A DNA stretch of 43,629 nt from Bacteroidaceae bacterium (GTDB lineage Bacteria; Bacteroidota; Bacteroidia; Bacteroidales; Bacteroidaceae), in NCBI GenBank assembly GCA_024401215.1, contig JAKSLL010000023.1, positions 1 to 43,629 on the forward strand. Direction: 5' to 3'. How positions within the stretch are numbered: the stretch's first letter is position 1; each line of letters starts with the position of its first letter. The position numbers were made by a program, and so were the translations under genes. The notes under the pieces are model-generated. The model was not told the origin of the DNA, searched no databases, and worked only from the letters and a program-made list of their open reading frames with translations. Positions 1-8,068 of this stretch are shown here, piece by piece.

Positions 1-121
1 CCAATTTTGATTTGGATGCAAAGGTACGCATTTCAAAAGTGCGACAAGGTTTTCATAACCTATGTAATTGCGCATAAGCACATTAAACACAACTATTAAC
101 TAATTTTAAGAGACACTAGTG
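1..121 (-). mobile_element. Promoter-side end of an IS4-family insertion sequence (partial)
   Basis: This is the promoter end of the element whose transposase occupies the other window end. It carries the terminal inverted repeat at 106-121, reverse complement of 42516-42531. On the minus strand it holds a promoter: -7 box TACCTTTG (19-26) and a TTG-containing -33 element (45-48). Outside it lies the target duplication GTTATATTT (122-130), repeated at 42507-42515. Joining 1 directly to 43629 leaves no start codon for the transposase, so a short stretch of the element (roughly 100-150 bp, inferred) is missing between the two ends. Confidence 0.88.
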
Positions 122-130
122 GTTATATTT
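122..130. repeat. 9-bp target-site duplication of the IS (one copy)
   Basis: GTTATATTT directly abuts the IS terminal repeat and is identical to 42507-42515 on the other side. Duplications of this size are usual for IS4-family elements. The match shows that both window ends belong to one insertion event. Confidence 0.88.
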
Positions 131-189
131 AAATATTTAATTTTTTACCATAGTAATATATGTTTTAGTTTAGTATTTTAAACTCATAA

Positions 190-221
190 ATGGCTGGTTC
201 GTGAGAATAAGCCATTTTTTT
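190..221 (+). terminator. Rho-independent terminator candidate
   Basis: ATGGCT / AGCCAT stem followed by seven Ts. Before the IS inserted it would have ended the transcript of the replication operon (last gene 42290-42505). The same bases are also the left arm of the quasi-palindrome described for 212-324, so the stem may have more than one role. Confidence 0.5.
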
Positions 222-324
222 GTCTTATGTGAGAGAAGAATATAAACAGTATATTTGCTTTTGATAATTCAGAGCACGTTTAATCTTGCGCTCATTTCTC
301 TCACATAAAACAAAAAATATGGCT
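212..324 (+). repeat. Quasi-palindrome carrying the promoter of the lysozyme gene
   Basis: The perfect inverted repeat TTATGTGAGAGAA (225-237) / TTCTCTCACATAA (296-308) continues outward with few differences to an ATGGCT on both strands: 321-ward on the plus strand this is the real start codon of the gene at 319, and leftward it is a mirrored pseudo-start. A -7 box TATATTTG lies inside at 250-257. The hairpin could regulate the leader RNA, be an operator, or be a relic of an inverted duplication of the gene start. Confidence 0.55.
250..257 (+). promoter_or_regulatory. Bacteroidetes -7 promoter box
   Basis: TATATTTG fits the TAnnTTTG consensus. The -33 element is weak (TTAT about 21 nt upstream). 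It would give a leader of about 55 nt for the gene starting at 319. Confidence 0.4.
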
Positions 325-747
325 CCACAAACATTACCACGTGGATTGAGAAACTGCAATCCACTCAATATCAGAAAAGGCGATAACTGGCAGGGACTTG
401 CACCTCAGCAGACAGATGCATCATTCTGCACATTCAAGACTAATGCATGGGGATATCGTGCGGCTATACGACTGATTTATCGCTATCAAACAGTGTATAA
501 GAAAAACACAATAGAGAAAATCATATCTCGATGGGCACCTCCTGAGGACCGCAACAATACTAAGGCTTATATCAAGCGAGTATCACAAATTTCAGGGATA
601 GCGCCTAACATCAATTTCTATGTGACAAACAAGGAAGATGCTTGCAAGCTTGTTCGTGCAATGGCAATTGTAGAGAATGGCGAAGATTGGAAATCTTTCA
701 TCCGTCCTGAAGAAATTGCTGAAGGGTGGAATTTGGCAGAATTGTAA
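319..747 (+). CDS. P5-like lysozyme-fold virion protein / endolysin candidate
   Basis: 142 aa beginning MAPQTLPRGLRNCNPLNI. The RGLRNxNPLNIR start followed by W, the FxxxxxGYRAAIRLI segment and a C-terminal region with conserved tryptophans are characteristic of the small proteins annotated as structural protein P5 in Bacteroidales phages; the family is usually regarded as a peptidoglycan-degrading lysozyme-like fold. I prefer this start over an upstream in-frame ATG at 286, which falls inside the leader palindrome. It opens the late operon ahead of the tape measure gene, which suits a tail-tip or lysis muramidase. No signal peptide is visible. The family assignment rests on motif recognition; the enzymatic role is inferred. 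Confidence 0.72.
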   Translation: MAPQTLPRGLRNCNPLNIRKGDNWQGLAPQQTDASFCTFKTNAWGYRAAIRLIYRYQTVYKKNTIEKIISRWAPPEDRNNTKAYIKRVSQISGIAPNINFYVTNKEDACKLVRAMAIVENGEDWKSFIRPEEIAEGWNLAEL

Positions 748-753
748 TATAGC

Positions 754-1212
754 ATGAAAGAGTTCATGACAGAAGGAGAGTTCAATGAACTCTGCAGATT
801 ATGGGCTGACAAAATACGCTCGTTGTCTTCAACGACACTCGCGAAGGAGACGCATAGCAGTTTGAAACTTGCTATGCGTCTGCAAAGGTTTGTTGACACG
901 GATAAGAAGACAAAGGTTGCGTATAAGATCAAATTCCACTTCGATAGGTACGGCGTATTCAGGGCATACGGTGCAGGACGAGGGTACAAGATAATTGACG
1001 GAAGGATTACGTTGAACAGGCATCCTTCCGAAAAATACGCTAAGAGGAATCCGCTTGACGGCAAGATAAAGAGAAATGCCTTGGACTGGATAGATGGCCA
1101 CATTGAGAAGAATATACAGGAACTGGCAGACACAGTACAAGATTACTACGGTGATAATGCACTTAGAACCGTACTGTCAGAGATTGACAAAATGAAAATC
1201 AAGAAAAAATAA
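754..1212 (+). CDS. Conserved phage protein of unknown function upstream of tape measure
   Basis: 152 aa, basic and mostly helical in composition, with a KIKFHFDRYGVFRAYGAGRGY segment and a lysine-rich C terminus. I do not recognise a catalytic motif. It starts 6 nt after the lysozyme stop and its TAA overlaps the tape-measure ATG by one base, so translation is probably coupled. Genes in this position often encode tail-completion or minor tail proteins; that role is inferred from location only. Confidence 0.7.
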   Translation: MKEFMTEGEFNELCRLWADKIRSLSSTTLAKETHSSLKLAMRLQRFVDTDKKTKVAYKIKFHFDRYGVFRAYGAGRGYKIIDGRITLNRHPSEKYAKRNPLDGKIKRNALDWIDGHIEKNIQELADTVQDYYGDNALRTVLSEIDKMKIKKK

Positions 1213-4200
1213 TGGCAAACAATAAAGACGTAAAGAGGGGTATAGTAATGTACCTTGATGGCAAAGCAGTCGAAGCATCTGCAACTGCGATTCAGAAGGA
1301 AATGCGCAAGGTGAAGAATGAGATCGACAAGTGCACCATGGGCTCGAAGGAGTATGTTGATGCAACAAAAAGGTACAAAGAACTGAATGCTATACTTCAG
1401 GAGCATAAGAGCAATCTTAAAGGAGTAAAGCAGGAGCAAGCAGACCTTATAGATAAAGCAAACAATTTGTGGAGTAAATGGCAGGTGGGAATCACTGCCG
1501 TTACTGCCGCTTTGACTGCCGCAGGTCTTGCGTTGTCAAAGTTCAGAAAGCAGATGAACGAAAAGGAGTCTGCACAGGCAAATCTGAAAGCGTTGACAGG
1601 GCTTGACGATGAAAGCATCTCGTGGCTGACGAAGCAGGCTGGGGTGCTTTCAACAGAAATGGACAAGACGGGTCTGAGAATCAAAAAGAGTGCAAATGAA
1701 ATTCTTGAAGCGTATATGCTTGTCGGTTCGGCTAAGCCAGAGCTTCTTTCCGACAAGGAAGCACTCAATGACGTTACAATAGAAGCAATGAGACTTGCAG
1801 AAGCGGCAGGAATGAATATGAAGGATGCTGTTGATGGCGTAACGCTTGCGCTTAATCAGTATGGCGATTCGGCCGACCAAGCTGCAAGATACGTAAACGT
1901 TCTTGCTGCTGGATCTAAGGCGGGTGCAGCTGGGGTAGAGGCGCAGACAAAGACGATAGTCAAGGCTGGTGTAGCTGCAAATGTTGCAAAGGTTCCAATA
2001 GAGTCATTGGTTGGATCAATAGAAACTCTTGCAGAGAAAGGCATAAAAGGCGAGGTTGCAGGTACAGGCTTGAAGACATTCTTCCTGAAGCTTGAAGGAA
2101 TGTCTGATGAAGTAAGGCCTTCGGTCGTCGGACTTGAGGCAGCACTTGAAAATCTTCGCAAGAAGAATCTCTCAACTGCTGAGACGCAGAAGATGTTCGG
2201 ATTGGAAGCATATACTGTTGCGCAGACGATGATATCGGGTGTTGATGCAGTAAAGAAGTACACTTCTGCAGTCACAGATACAAATACGGCTATAGAACAG
2301 GCTGCCATCAACTCAGATACAGCTGAAGCCAAGCAGGAGCAGATGAAGAATAAATTTAATGAGCAAGGTCAAGTTCTTGTCAAGGAACTTAATCCAGCCA
2401 TCACTAAATTTATTAGCCTTTCGATGAATAGCACAAGAATGCTTGTAGAGCTGATAAGAGTTATCACCAACTACAAAGCAACGATAGGCTTGACAACGAC
2501 AGCAATCATATTATATGTTACATGGACAAATAGAAAGATTATCGCTGACAAGCTTTCTATCTTCTGGACGGACAAGGCGAAGGGTGCGCTTCTATCGTTG
2601 TATAACACGATTAAAGCGAATCCATACGGAATTTTGCTTGTTGGCGTTACGGCTGTGACTGCAGCTTTAATAGAGCATAATAGAAGACTTGGAGATACGC
2701 AGACAAAGCTAAGCAAGGTGGAGGAGCTTAATAAAAAGGCTAATGATGATTATGAGAAGCAGAAGAGCAAGATTGAGTATCTCACATCGGTTATTGAGGA
2801 CAATAACTTTTCTCTTGGAAGCAGAAAGAAAGCGCTTGAAGAGCTGAAGGAAATTGTTCCTGGTTATATGGCTGAGCTCGACAAGGAAGGAAAGCTTATC
2901 AATAATAACAAGAAAGCGCTTGACGAATATCTGCTGAGCCTTGAAAAGGAAATTAAGGCGCAGGTTTTCAGACAGGCTATTGTTGATGAAACATTCAAGA
3001 AACTTCATGCTCAAGCGGAACTTACGGATCTTGTCAATAAGAAGGGAACCGGCGAGGTTTCTAATTTCAACGAAGATATGGCTGGCGTGGGTTACAGGCA
3101 GTATCTGACAAATAGGACGGCAAGGGCTTTCAAGGGAGTAATGAGCGCAATTGGAGTGTATAAGTGGGGAGAAGAAGAGAATAATATTGACAACAAGATT
3201 GGTGATGCTGCAAGAAGACTCGAAAACGCCAATAAGAATATTGAAAAACTTAAAGAGGAACAGCATAGGTGGGAAGAAATGTATGGGGAACTTTTCTCTG
3301 TAGAAGGCAGTGGCGATGGTGGCTCTGGTTCTGGTGCAGGGAATGCGGCAGTCGGAGAAGATGATCGTATAAAAAAAGAAACTGCAGCCATCGAGCTTGA
3401 AATGGAGAACCGCAGGAATGCGTTGAAGCAGCAGTATGTTGAAGGTGTTCTTGACAAGGAGCAATACAATCAGGAGCTCATAGATCTTGAAATAGACAGG
3501 ATTAACAAAATTCTTTCAATAGCAGGTTTGGAGCCAGCCAGGGTTGCAGAGCTACAGGGCAAGCTGAAGGATATCGCAATCAAGGCTAAAGAGGAAATGG
3601 ACGATATCACGGAAAGCAGTTCTGATACTGCACCAATGAGGGCGTATCAAAATTCGCTTGCGAAGATAGAGGACAATCTTCGCAAGCATATAGCAATACT
3701 CAAGAAAAACCTGAAGCTAGGAATAATCACGCAGGAAGAGTATGCTGAGAAATCAAGCATCGTATGGGCGCAGTATGAGGCTGATCAGAAAATAGCTCAT
3801 CAAAAATTAGCTGATTCCCTTCGTGATTCTAATGACAAGCAGGATGAAGAATATGAGGATCATCTTAAAAAGATGGAAGAAAAGGCGAGAAAATTTGCTG
3901 ACATAGGTCAGCAGATAGGTGAAGCAATTGGTGAGTCGGTTGCTTCAGCAATAGATGGATCTTCAGGGCAGTTGCGAGAAGCGTTCAAGTCAATACTCAA
4001 TATAATGCTTGATGCTATTGAAAAGATGGTTGTTGCTGCAACAGCACAGAGAACTATTGCTAATGTTGCAAATATGGGAGTATGGGGCTTGGCGAAAGCA
4101 GCTGGCGAGATTGCATTGATTACGGCAGCGTTTGAGACTGCTAAAGGCGTGATAAAGAACTGGGGCAATGATAAATACGACAAAGGCGGATACACTGGAG

Positions 4201-4613
4201 CAGGCGCGTGGAACGAGCCAAAAGGCATCGTCCATGCAAACGAGTTTGTTGCCAATCGCTATGCTCTCGCAAATCCTGCAGTAAAGGAAGTTCTTGACCT
4301 TATCAACGAAAATCAGCAACGAGGTACAATCGCCAACCTCACTCGTGATGACATTCGTGCGGTTGGCGGCCAGGCTTATGATAAAGGTGGCTATACTTCG
4401 TCAAATTCGCCATCAGCGCAATTAATTGCGCGTGACAGCTCAGATGTCACTGCTCTGATCCGTGAGTGCAATCGCACTATGCGGAACCTTAAGAAGAGAC
4501 TTGACGAGCCAATAATTGCTGAAACATACGTTGTAGGTAAAGGTGGCATCGAGGATGCGAGGAGAAAGGCTAATCAGATAAAGCGTAATGCAGGAAGGAG
4601 GATGAATGGTTAA
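1212..4613 (+). CDS. Phage tail tape measure protein
   Basis: 1133 aa, the longest late protein apart from the primase. The N-terminal ~150 residues include coiled coil and a hydrophobic stretch (WQVGITAVTAALTAAG, ~78-93); residues ~150-400 resemble the TP901-type core (repeated Ala/Gly-rich helices, DAVDGVTLALNQYGDSADQAA); two further hydrophobic segments lie near 418-435 and 470-487; a long charged coiled coil follows (~490-900) with a Gly/Ser-rich hinge near 700, and an Ala-rich segment ~900-960. Tape measure proteins set tail length and occupy the tail lumen before DNA ejection. At one base per ~0.15 nm of helix the length predicts a tail of roughly 150-170 nm (inference). It overlaps the next gene by 8 nt. 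Confidence 0.93.
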   Translation: MANNKDVKRGIVMYLDGKAVEASATAIQKEMRKVKNEIDKCTMGSKEYVDATKRYKELNAILQEHKSNLKGVKQEQADLIDKANNLWSKWQVGITAVTAALTAAGLALSKFRKQMNEKESAQANLKALTGLDDESISWLTKQAGVLSTEMDKTGLRIKKSANEILEAYMLVGSAKPELLSDKEALNDVTIEAMRLAEAAGMNMKDAVDGVTLALNQYGDSADQAARYVNVLAAGSKAGAAGVEAQTKTIVKAGVAANVAKVPIESLVGSIETLAEKGIKGEVAGTGLKTFFLKLEGMSDEVRPSVVGLEAALENLRKKNLSTAETQKMFGLEAYTVAQTMISGVDAVKKYTSAVTDTNTAIEQAAINSDTAEAKQEQMKNKFNEQGQVLVKELNPAITKFISLSMNSTRMLVELIRVITNYKATIGLTTTAIILYVTWTNRKIIADKLSIFWTDKAKGALLSLYNTIKANPYGILLVGVTAVTAALIEHNRRLGDTQTKLSKVEELNKKANDDYEKQKSKIEYLTSVIEDNNFSLGSRKKALEELKEIVPGYMAELDKEGKLINNNKKALDEYLLSLEKEIKAQVFRQAIVDETFKKLHAQAELTDLVNKKGTGEVSNFNEDMAGVGYRQYLTNRTARAFKGVMSAIGVYKWGEEENNIDNKIGDAARRLENANKNIEKLKEEQHRWEEMYGELFSVEGSGDGGSGSGAGNAAVGEDDRIKKETAAIELEMENRRNALKQQYVEGVLDKEQYNQELIDLEIDRINKILSIAGLEPARVAELQGKLKDIAIKAKEEMDDITESSSDTAPMRAYQNSLAKIEDNLRKHIAILKKNLKLGIITQEEYAEKSSIVWAQYEADQKIAHQKLADSLRDSNDKQDEEYEDHLKKMEEKARKFADIGQQIGEAIGESVASAIDGSSGQLREAFKSILNIMLDAIEKMVVAATAQRTIANVANMGVWGLAKAAGEIALITAAFETAKGVIKNWGNDKYDKGGYTGAGAWNEPKGIVHANEFVANRYALANPAVKEVLDLINENQQRGTIANLTRDDIRAVGGQAYDKGGYTSSNSPSAQLIARDSSDVTALIRECNRTMRNLKKRLDEPIIAETYVVGKGGIEDARRKANQIKRNAGRRMNG

Positions 4614-6312
4614 TCTTACTATAGATGGCAAAGAGGTGGCGCTTGACGCTGGCTTCTCTCTGCAAATGAACAGGGATAATTCCTTTTTTGAAACACGAGG
4701 CGATTACACTTATGAAATTGAAATCTCGCTTAGTTGCGACAGCAATAAGCAGATTTATCAAGGCATACAGCGTCCTAACACGAAGTTCGACAAGACAGGC
4801 AGACGTGCAGTCCTTCGAGAAGGACCACGAATGCTTATATCAGGATTGGAAGTCATACTGTCTAAAGAAGATGATAAAGTAAAAATACAGATTGTCGCTA
4901 ATGAATCTGAATTCAATTTCATCATAAGCGAGAAGATGTCGATAAGAAATATCGGGTTGCCTGACATCGAGTTGCCGACAACAGAAAGACAGTTGTCTGC
5001 AATGAACGTTGGCAAATATCCAGAATTCAAAGGTGCGCTACCTTTCGTTTACGAGTCAGATCCAGGATGGGGATGGAATGCGGAGAATTACAACGCCGTT
5101 CCGTACGATGAAGAAAAGACATACATCATACAGCCTTATCTGCTTTGGATTGTTGACATGGTTGTCGAGAAACTGGGATATCATATTGGAAGCAACTATC
5201 TTGATTCGGTTGATAAGTACAAGCGCCTTATCATTGCAAGTGGGGTGCGCACGAACGAGACAAGCAAGATTCTTCCTGATTGGACGGTTGAAGAATTCAT
5301 AACAGAGGTGGAGAAGTTCTTTGGCGTGGTGTTCGTGTTCCATTCTGCAACACGAACACTGGATATAGTTAAGATTGACGACTTCTATGCGAGCGCAGGA
5401 ACAGTGGCCATCGAAGATAGCTCTGTCATTGATTCGTATGACGAAGAATTCACGGAAGATGCTGCGCCTTTCCAGACGCAGTATAAGAATGTTTCTTATG
5501 ACCATGCGGATAATGAGTATTGGCAAATTGCCGATATGGATGATGAGCTTTATGAGAGGTGCAGGAAGGAGAATCTAAATATCGATAGCATAGAAACAGA
5601 AATAGAAGATATAGATCAGAAAGACCAAGTCGTGTATGTTGACAAAGTTCATACAATCGAATGGATTAATTACGTAAACAGTGAAGGAGTACTTCATAGA
5701 ACCATGATTAATATGTTCAAGGGAGTAAAGTCTGATTATAACGTGAGCGAAAATAAATTGAGGATAATCCCGAGCAAAGTGGCAATAGGTCATAGAATTG
5801 ATGATGGAGGAGACTATTACGTATGCGGACTTGTGCCAGAAATGTTCGAAGAAAATGAGGGAACGTTGTCTGAAATGGTGAGAGGCGAGAAAGATTCAGC
5901 TCCATCAGTTATGCAGGTAGCTTACTATCTGGGAGTCGTTAGACCAAAAGAATATACAGGCGAGGATGATGTGTTTAGAGGAAAAGTGCCGATGCCAGCC
6001 ATAGCAAGATGGGTGCATTTTAGTGGGCAGCTGAGAAAGTTCGGACAGGCTGAATTGGGAGAAGAATACAGGGACAGCTTGACACTCGAACTTATAGGAC
6101 CATACGGTCGCATCGCGCAGGAACTTTCTAACAGAGTGAAGATAGACACAAAGCATAAGTACGCGTATAGCTTTCTTACGAACAACATTCTTGATCCGAA
6201 GAAAATCTATATAATACATAATGTGAAGTATGCTTGCGCATCGCTGGAGTACAAGATAGAGAATGGAAAGCTATCGAAAGTGGTAACTGGAATATTCTAT
6301 CCAATGAATTGA
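4606..6312 (+). CDS. Distal tail / baseplate hub-like protein
   Basis: 568 aa. The N terminus (VNLTIDGKEVALDAGFSLQM) looks like the first strands of a beta-rich tail-tip domain. A central part (LPDWTVEEFITEVEKFFGVVF, followed by TLDIVKIDDFYAS) resembles phage hub domains that recur in the gpD / late-control family. It follows the tape measure directly (8-nt overlap), the usual position of distal tail and tail-hub genes. No enzymatic motif was seen. It ends the first late operon; the operon-end hairpin element A begins at its stop codon. Confidence 0.7.
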   Translation: MVNLTIDGKEVALDAGFSLQMNRDNSFFETRGDYTYEIEISLSCDSNKQIYQGIQRPNTKFDKTGRRAVLREGPRMLISGLEVILSKEDDKVKIQIVANESEFNFIISEKMSIRNIGLPDIELPTTERQLSAMNVGKYPEFKGALPFVYESDPGWGWNAENYNAVPYDEEKTYIIQPYLLWIVDMVVEKLGYHIGSNYLDSVDKYKRLIIASGVRTNETSKILPDWTVEEFITEVEKFFGVVFVFHSATRTLDIVKIDDFYASAGTVAIEDSSVIDSYDEEFTEDAAPFQTQYKNVSYDHADNEYWQIADMDDELYERCRKENLNIDSIETEIEDIDQKDQVVYVDKVHTIEWINYVNSEGVLHRTMINMFKGVKSDYNVSENKLRIIPSKVAIGHRIDDGGDYYVCGLVPEMFEENEGTLSEMVRGEKDSAPSVMQVAYYLGVVRPKEYTGEDDVFRGKVPMPAIARWVHFSGQLRKFGQAELGEEYRDSLTLELIGPYGRIAQELSNRVKIDTKHKYAYSFLTNNILDPKKIYIIHNVKYACASLEYKIENGKLSKVVTGIFYPMN

Positions 6313-6430
6313 CCAGCCGCCGCAGGCGGAGATAAAGCGCCACCGTGCCTTGCCCAAAGCCAATCCCTCACTGCGTTCTGCCCAAGGACGGTGGCGCCAA
6401 AGAAGAGTTCTTTACAATCACACATTTTTT
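6313..6430 (+). repeat. Operon-end hairpin element, copy A
   Basis: This is one of three related elements (others at 15161-15340 and 29884-30073). The main stem is 6337-6356 paired with 6379-6397 (GCGCCACCGT / ACGGTGGCGC plus a CCTTG/CAAGG block). It is preceded by a small hairpin CCGCCgcaGGCGG and followed by AAAGAAgagTTCTTT and a T run. It begins immediately after the stop codon of the gene at 4606. Copy A is the most divergent of the three. Confidence 0.65.
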
Positions 6431-6950
6431 TATGCTGACAATGACTGTCAGCATTTTTTTTGCCTTTTTCCGCAAAATCCCCCGAAGACCCCCTAATTTC
6501 AAGAAAAGAACAAATATAGCGAATTGAAAAATGAAATTCGCAAAAACAGCGTCCAACCGTCCAACCGTCCAACAAGCAATATATTTTTCAAAATACAAAA
6601 CATATATAAGGTATTGATAATAAGATGATAGAGTGATGTTTGATGTTGCTTGTTGTTTTGTTGGTTGTTGGATATAGTTAGGCGAAAAACGCTTGTTTGT
6701 TGGAAATAGGATTGTTTTTCGCATAAAAAACCGCCTTTTGTTGGAAATAGACTTCGTAAATATCGATTTGCGAAAATTTGGCGATTTCCAACAAAAAGCG
6801 TTAAAATAAGTCATGTTGGACGTGTTTGTGCATAAAATAATGCACAAAAGTTTTAATGTTTTACTGAAAATCAGTAACTTTGCAAAGTTGTTGGACGGTT
6901 GGACGGTTGGAGCAAGAAAAAGCACAAATTTTTTTATTATTCAATAAAAT
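6401..6950 (+). promoter_or_regulatory. 550-bp control region rich in GTTGGA / TCCAAC repeats
   Basis: No gene is supported here. Three tandem GTCCAACC-type units at 6551-6573 are mirrored by three GGTTGGAC-type units at 6890-6911. A second inverted pair TTTTGTTGGAAAT (6736-6748) / ATTTCCAACAAAA (6784-6796) lies between, and TTTGTTGGAAATAG recurs directly at 6696-6709. Single GTTGG copies are scattered through 6640-6700. The right-hand repeats lie between the promoter at 6875-6882 and the start of the next gene, the position expected of an operator array. Confidence 0.6.
6875..6882 (+). promoter_or_regulatory. Bacteroidetes -7 promoter box for the head operon
   Basis: TAACTTTG matches TAnnTTTG, 68 nt upstream of the gene at 6951. 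The tandem GTTGGACG units start 8 nt downstream, at the expected transcription start. The -33 element is only T-rich. Confidence 0.55.
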
Positions 6951-7508
6951 ATGAAAGAAAAGCTGTATATCACGATTCATTGCAAGAGGTATGTTAAAGA
7001 ATATCTATTGCGAAAATATTCAATCAAGGATGATAAATATCCGCTTCTTGTGAATGTGAATTCGAATAAATCGCTGAAGCAATATCTATATTTTGCAGTA
7101 AAGGAAAACAACTGCAGATATGATAAGAGGATTCATCTTCAGGGTATGAAGAAACTCTACCCAGTGCAGATAGAAATAAGTCAAGACTTGTGGGACCGAC
7201 ACGGATGGGAGCTCACAATGACAGCCGAGCGTGCATTGTGCAGCCATATAGAAACATACATCAAGTTCCAGATGATGAACTTCGTGAAGGTGCAGTTTCT
7301 CCTGACGGGGAATCTGAGCGAAAGCATACGACAGTTCTACAAGCATACCGTCTTTGACGAATGGAGCTGGCCACCTGCATCTATAAGCAAGATTATTGAG
7401 AGAGCAAAGAATACAAAGATGGAAAGCTTGAATGAGGAGTTAAGCAATAAGATACGAGGTTTTTTTATGGTGCAGATGTCGGAGAGTTTAGACATCTGCA
7501 CAGTATGA
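6951..7508 (+). CDS. Phage protein of unknown function, first gene of head operon
   Basis: 185 aa, basic N terminus (KEKLYITIHCKRYVKEYLLRK) and a central TAERALCSHIETYIKFQMMNFVKVQF helical segment. I do not recognise a family. It sits directly behind the GTTGGA repeat array and its own promoter, so it might be a regulator that binds the array; that is a guess from position, as no helix-turn-helix is obvious. It ends 8 nt before the next gene. Confidence 0.68.
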   Translation: MKEKLYITIHCKRYVKEYLLRKYSIKDDKYPLLVNVNSNKSLKQYLYFAVKENNCRYDKRIHLQGMKKLYPVQIEISQDLWDRHGWELTMTAERALCSHIETYIKFQMMNFVKVQFLLTGNLSESIRQFYKHTVFDEWSWPPASISKIIERAKNTKMESLNEELSNKIRGFFMVQMSESLDICTV

Positions 7509-7516
7509 TTTAGAAT

Positions 7517-7990
7517 ATGGAGAAGATAGAATTTGGGTGTGACAACCTTGGAGGCATAGCTAAAATCTACGCAGTGCCAATATCTTCATTCGTGAAGATG
7601 CAGCGCAATTGGTCGCTTGGAATCAACCGTGCAATTTTGCAGAACAGGGAGAATATCGTTGAATTTGACGTGTTCAGGACTGCAAATTACGTGGAGAAGA
7701 TGAGCCAGACAGATGCTGGTCAGGCTTATGAACAAGCAATTTCAGGCATAGTTACAGGAGTAGATAGGGCTAAAAAGGTAATTTTGGATAGCCTATGCGG
7801 TGAGTCATGGCTTGTAATCTGGCAAGATGTCAATGCAAAGTGGTGGCTAAGCGGTACTGAGGATGTGCCAATGTCTTTCTCTTACGAACGTGCCACTGGC
7901 ACATCGCCAGCGGATGCAAGTGCGATGCGATTCAAGTTCAGCGCAGTGTGTGCTACTGCAGCTGAACTTATAGAGGTTGCAAGCATGTAA
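7517..7990 (+). CDS. Putative structural (tail-tube-like) protein
   Basis: 157 aa. The start MEKIEFGCDNLGGIAKIYAVP, short beta-rich segments and a C terminus ending in FKFSAVCATAAELIEVASM resemble small Bacteroidales phage structural proteins whose N terminus reads 'xGGIxKIYxxP'. Neighbours are an unknown gene and the prohead protease. Tail tube or decoration protein are both possible. No catalytic motif was seen. Confidence 0.6.
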   Translation: MEKIEFGCDNLGGIAKIYAVPISSFVKMQRNWSLGINRAILQNRENIVEFDVFRTANYVEKMSQTDAGQAYEQAISGIVTGVDRAKKVILDSLCGESWLVIWQDVNAKWWLSGTEDVPMSFSYERATGTSPADASAMRFKFSAVCATAAELIEVASM

Positions 7991-8030
7991 TATATATATA
8001 ATGTATAAATGTTGGGCGAAATCTTTGCAG

Positions 8031-8038
8031 TAATTTTG
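8031..8038 (+). promoter_or_regulatory. Bacteroidetes -7 promoter box for protease/capsid genes
   Basis: TAATTTTG fits TAnnTTTG and lies in the only gap (78 nt) ahead of the protease gene. A TTGG at 8012-8015 is too close (15 nt) for an ideal -33 element. Confidence 0.4.
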
Positions 8039-8068
8039 CAAGCGTAGAATTACATATAAGTTACATAT

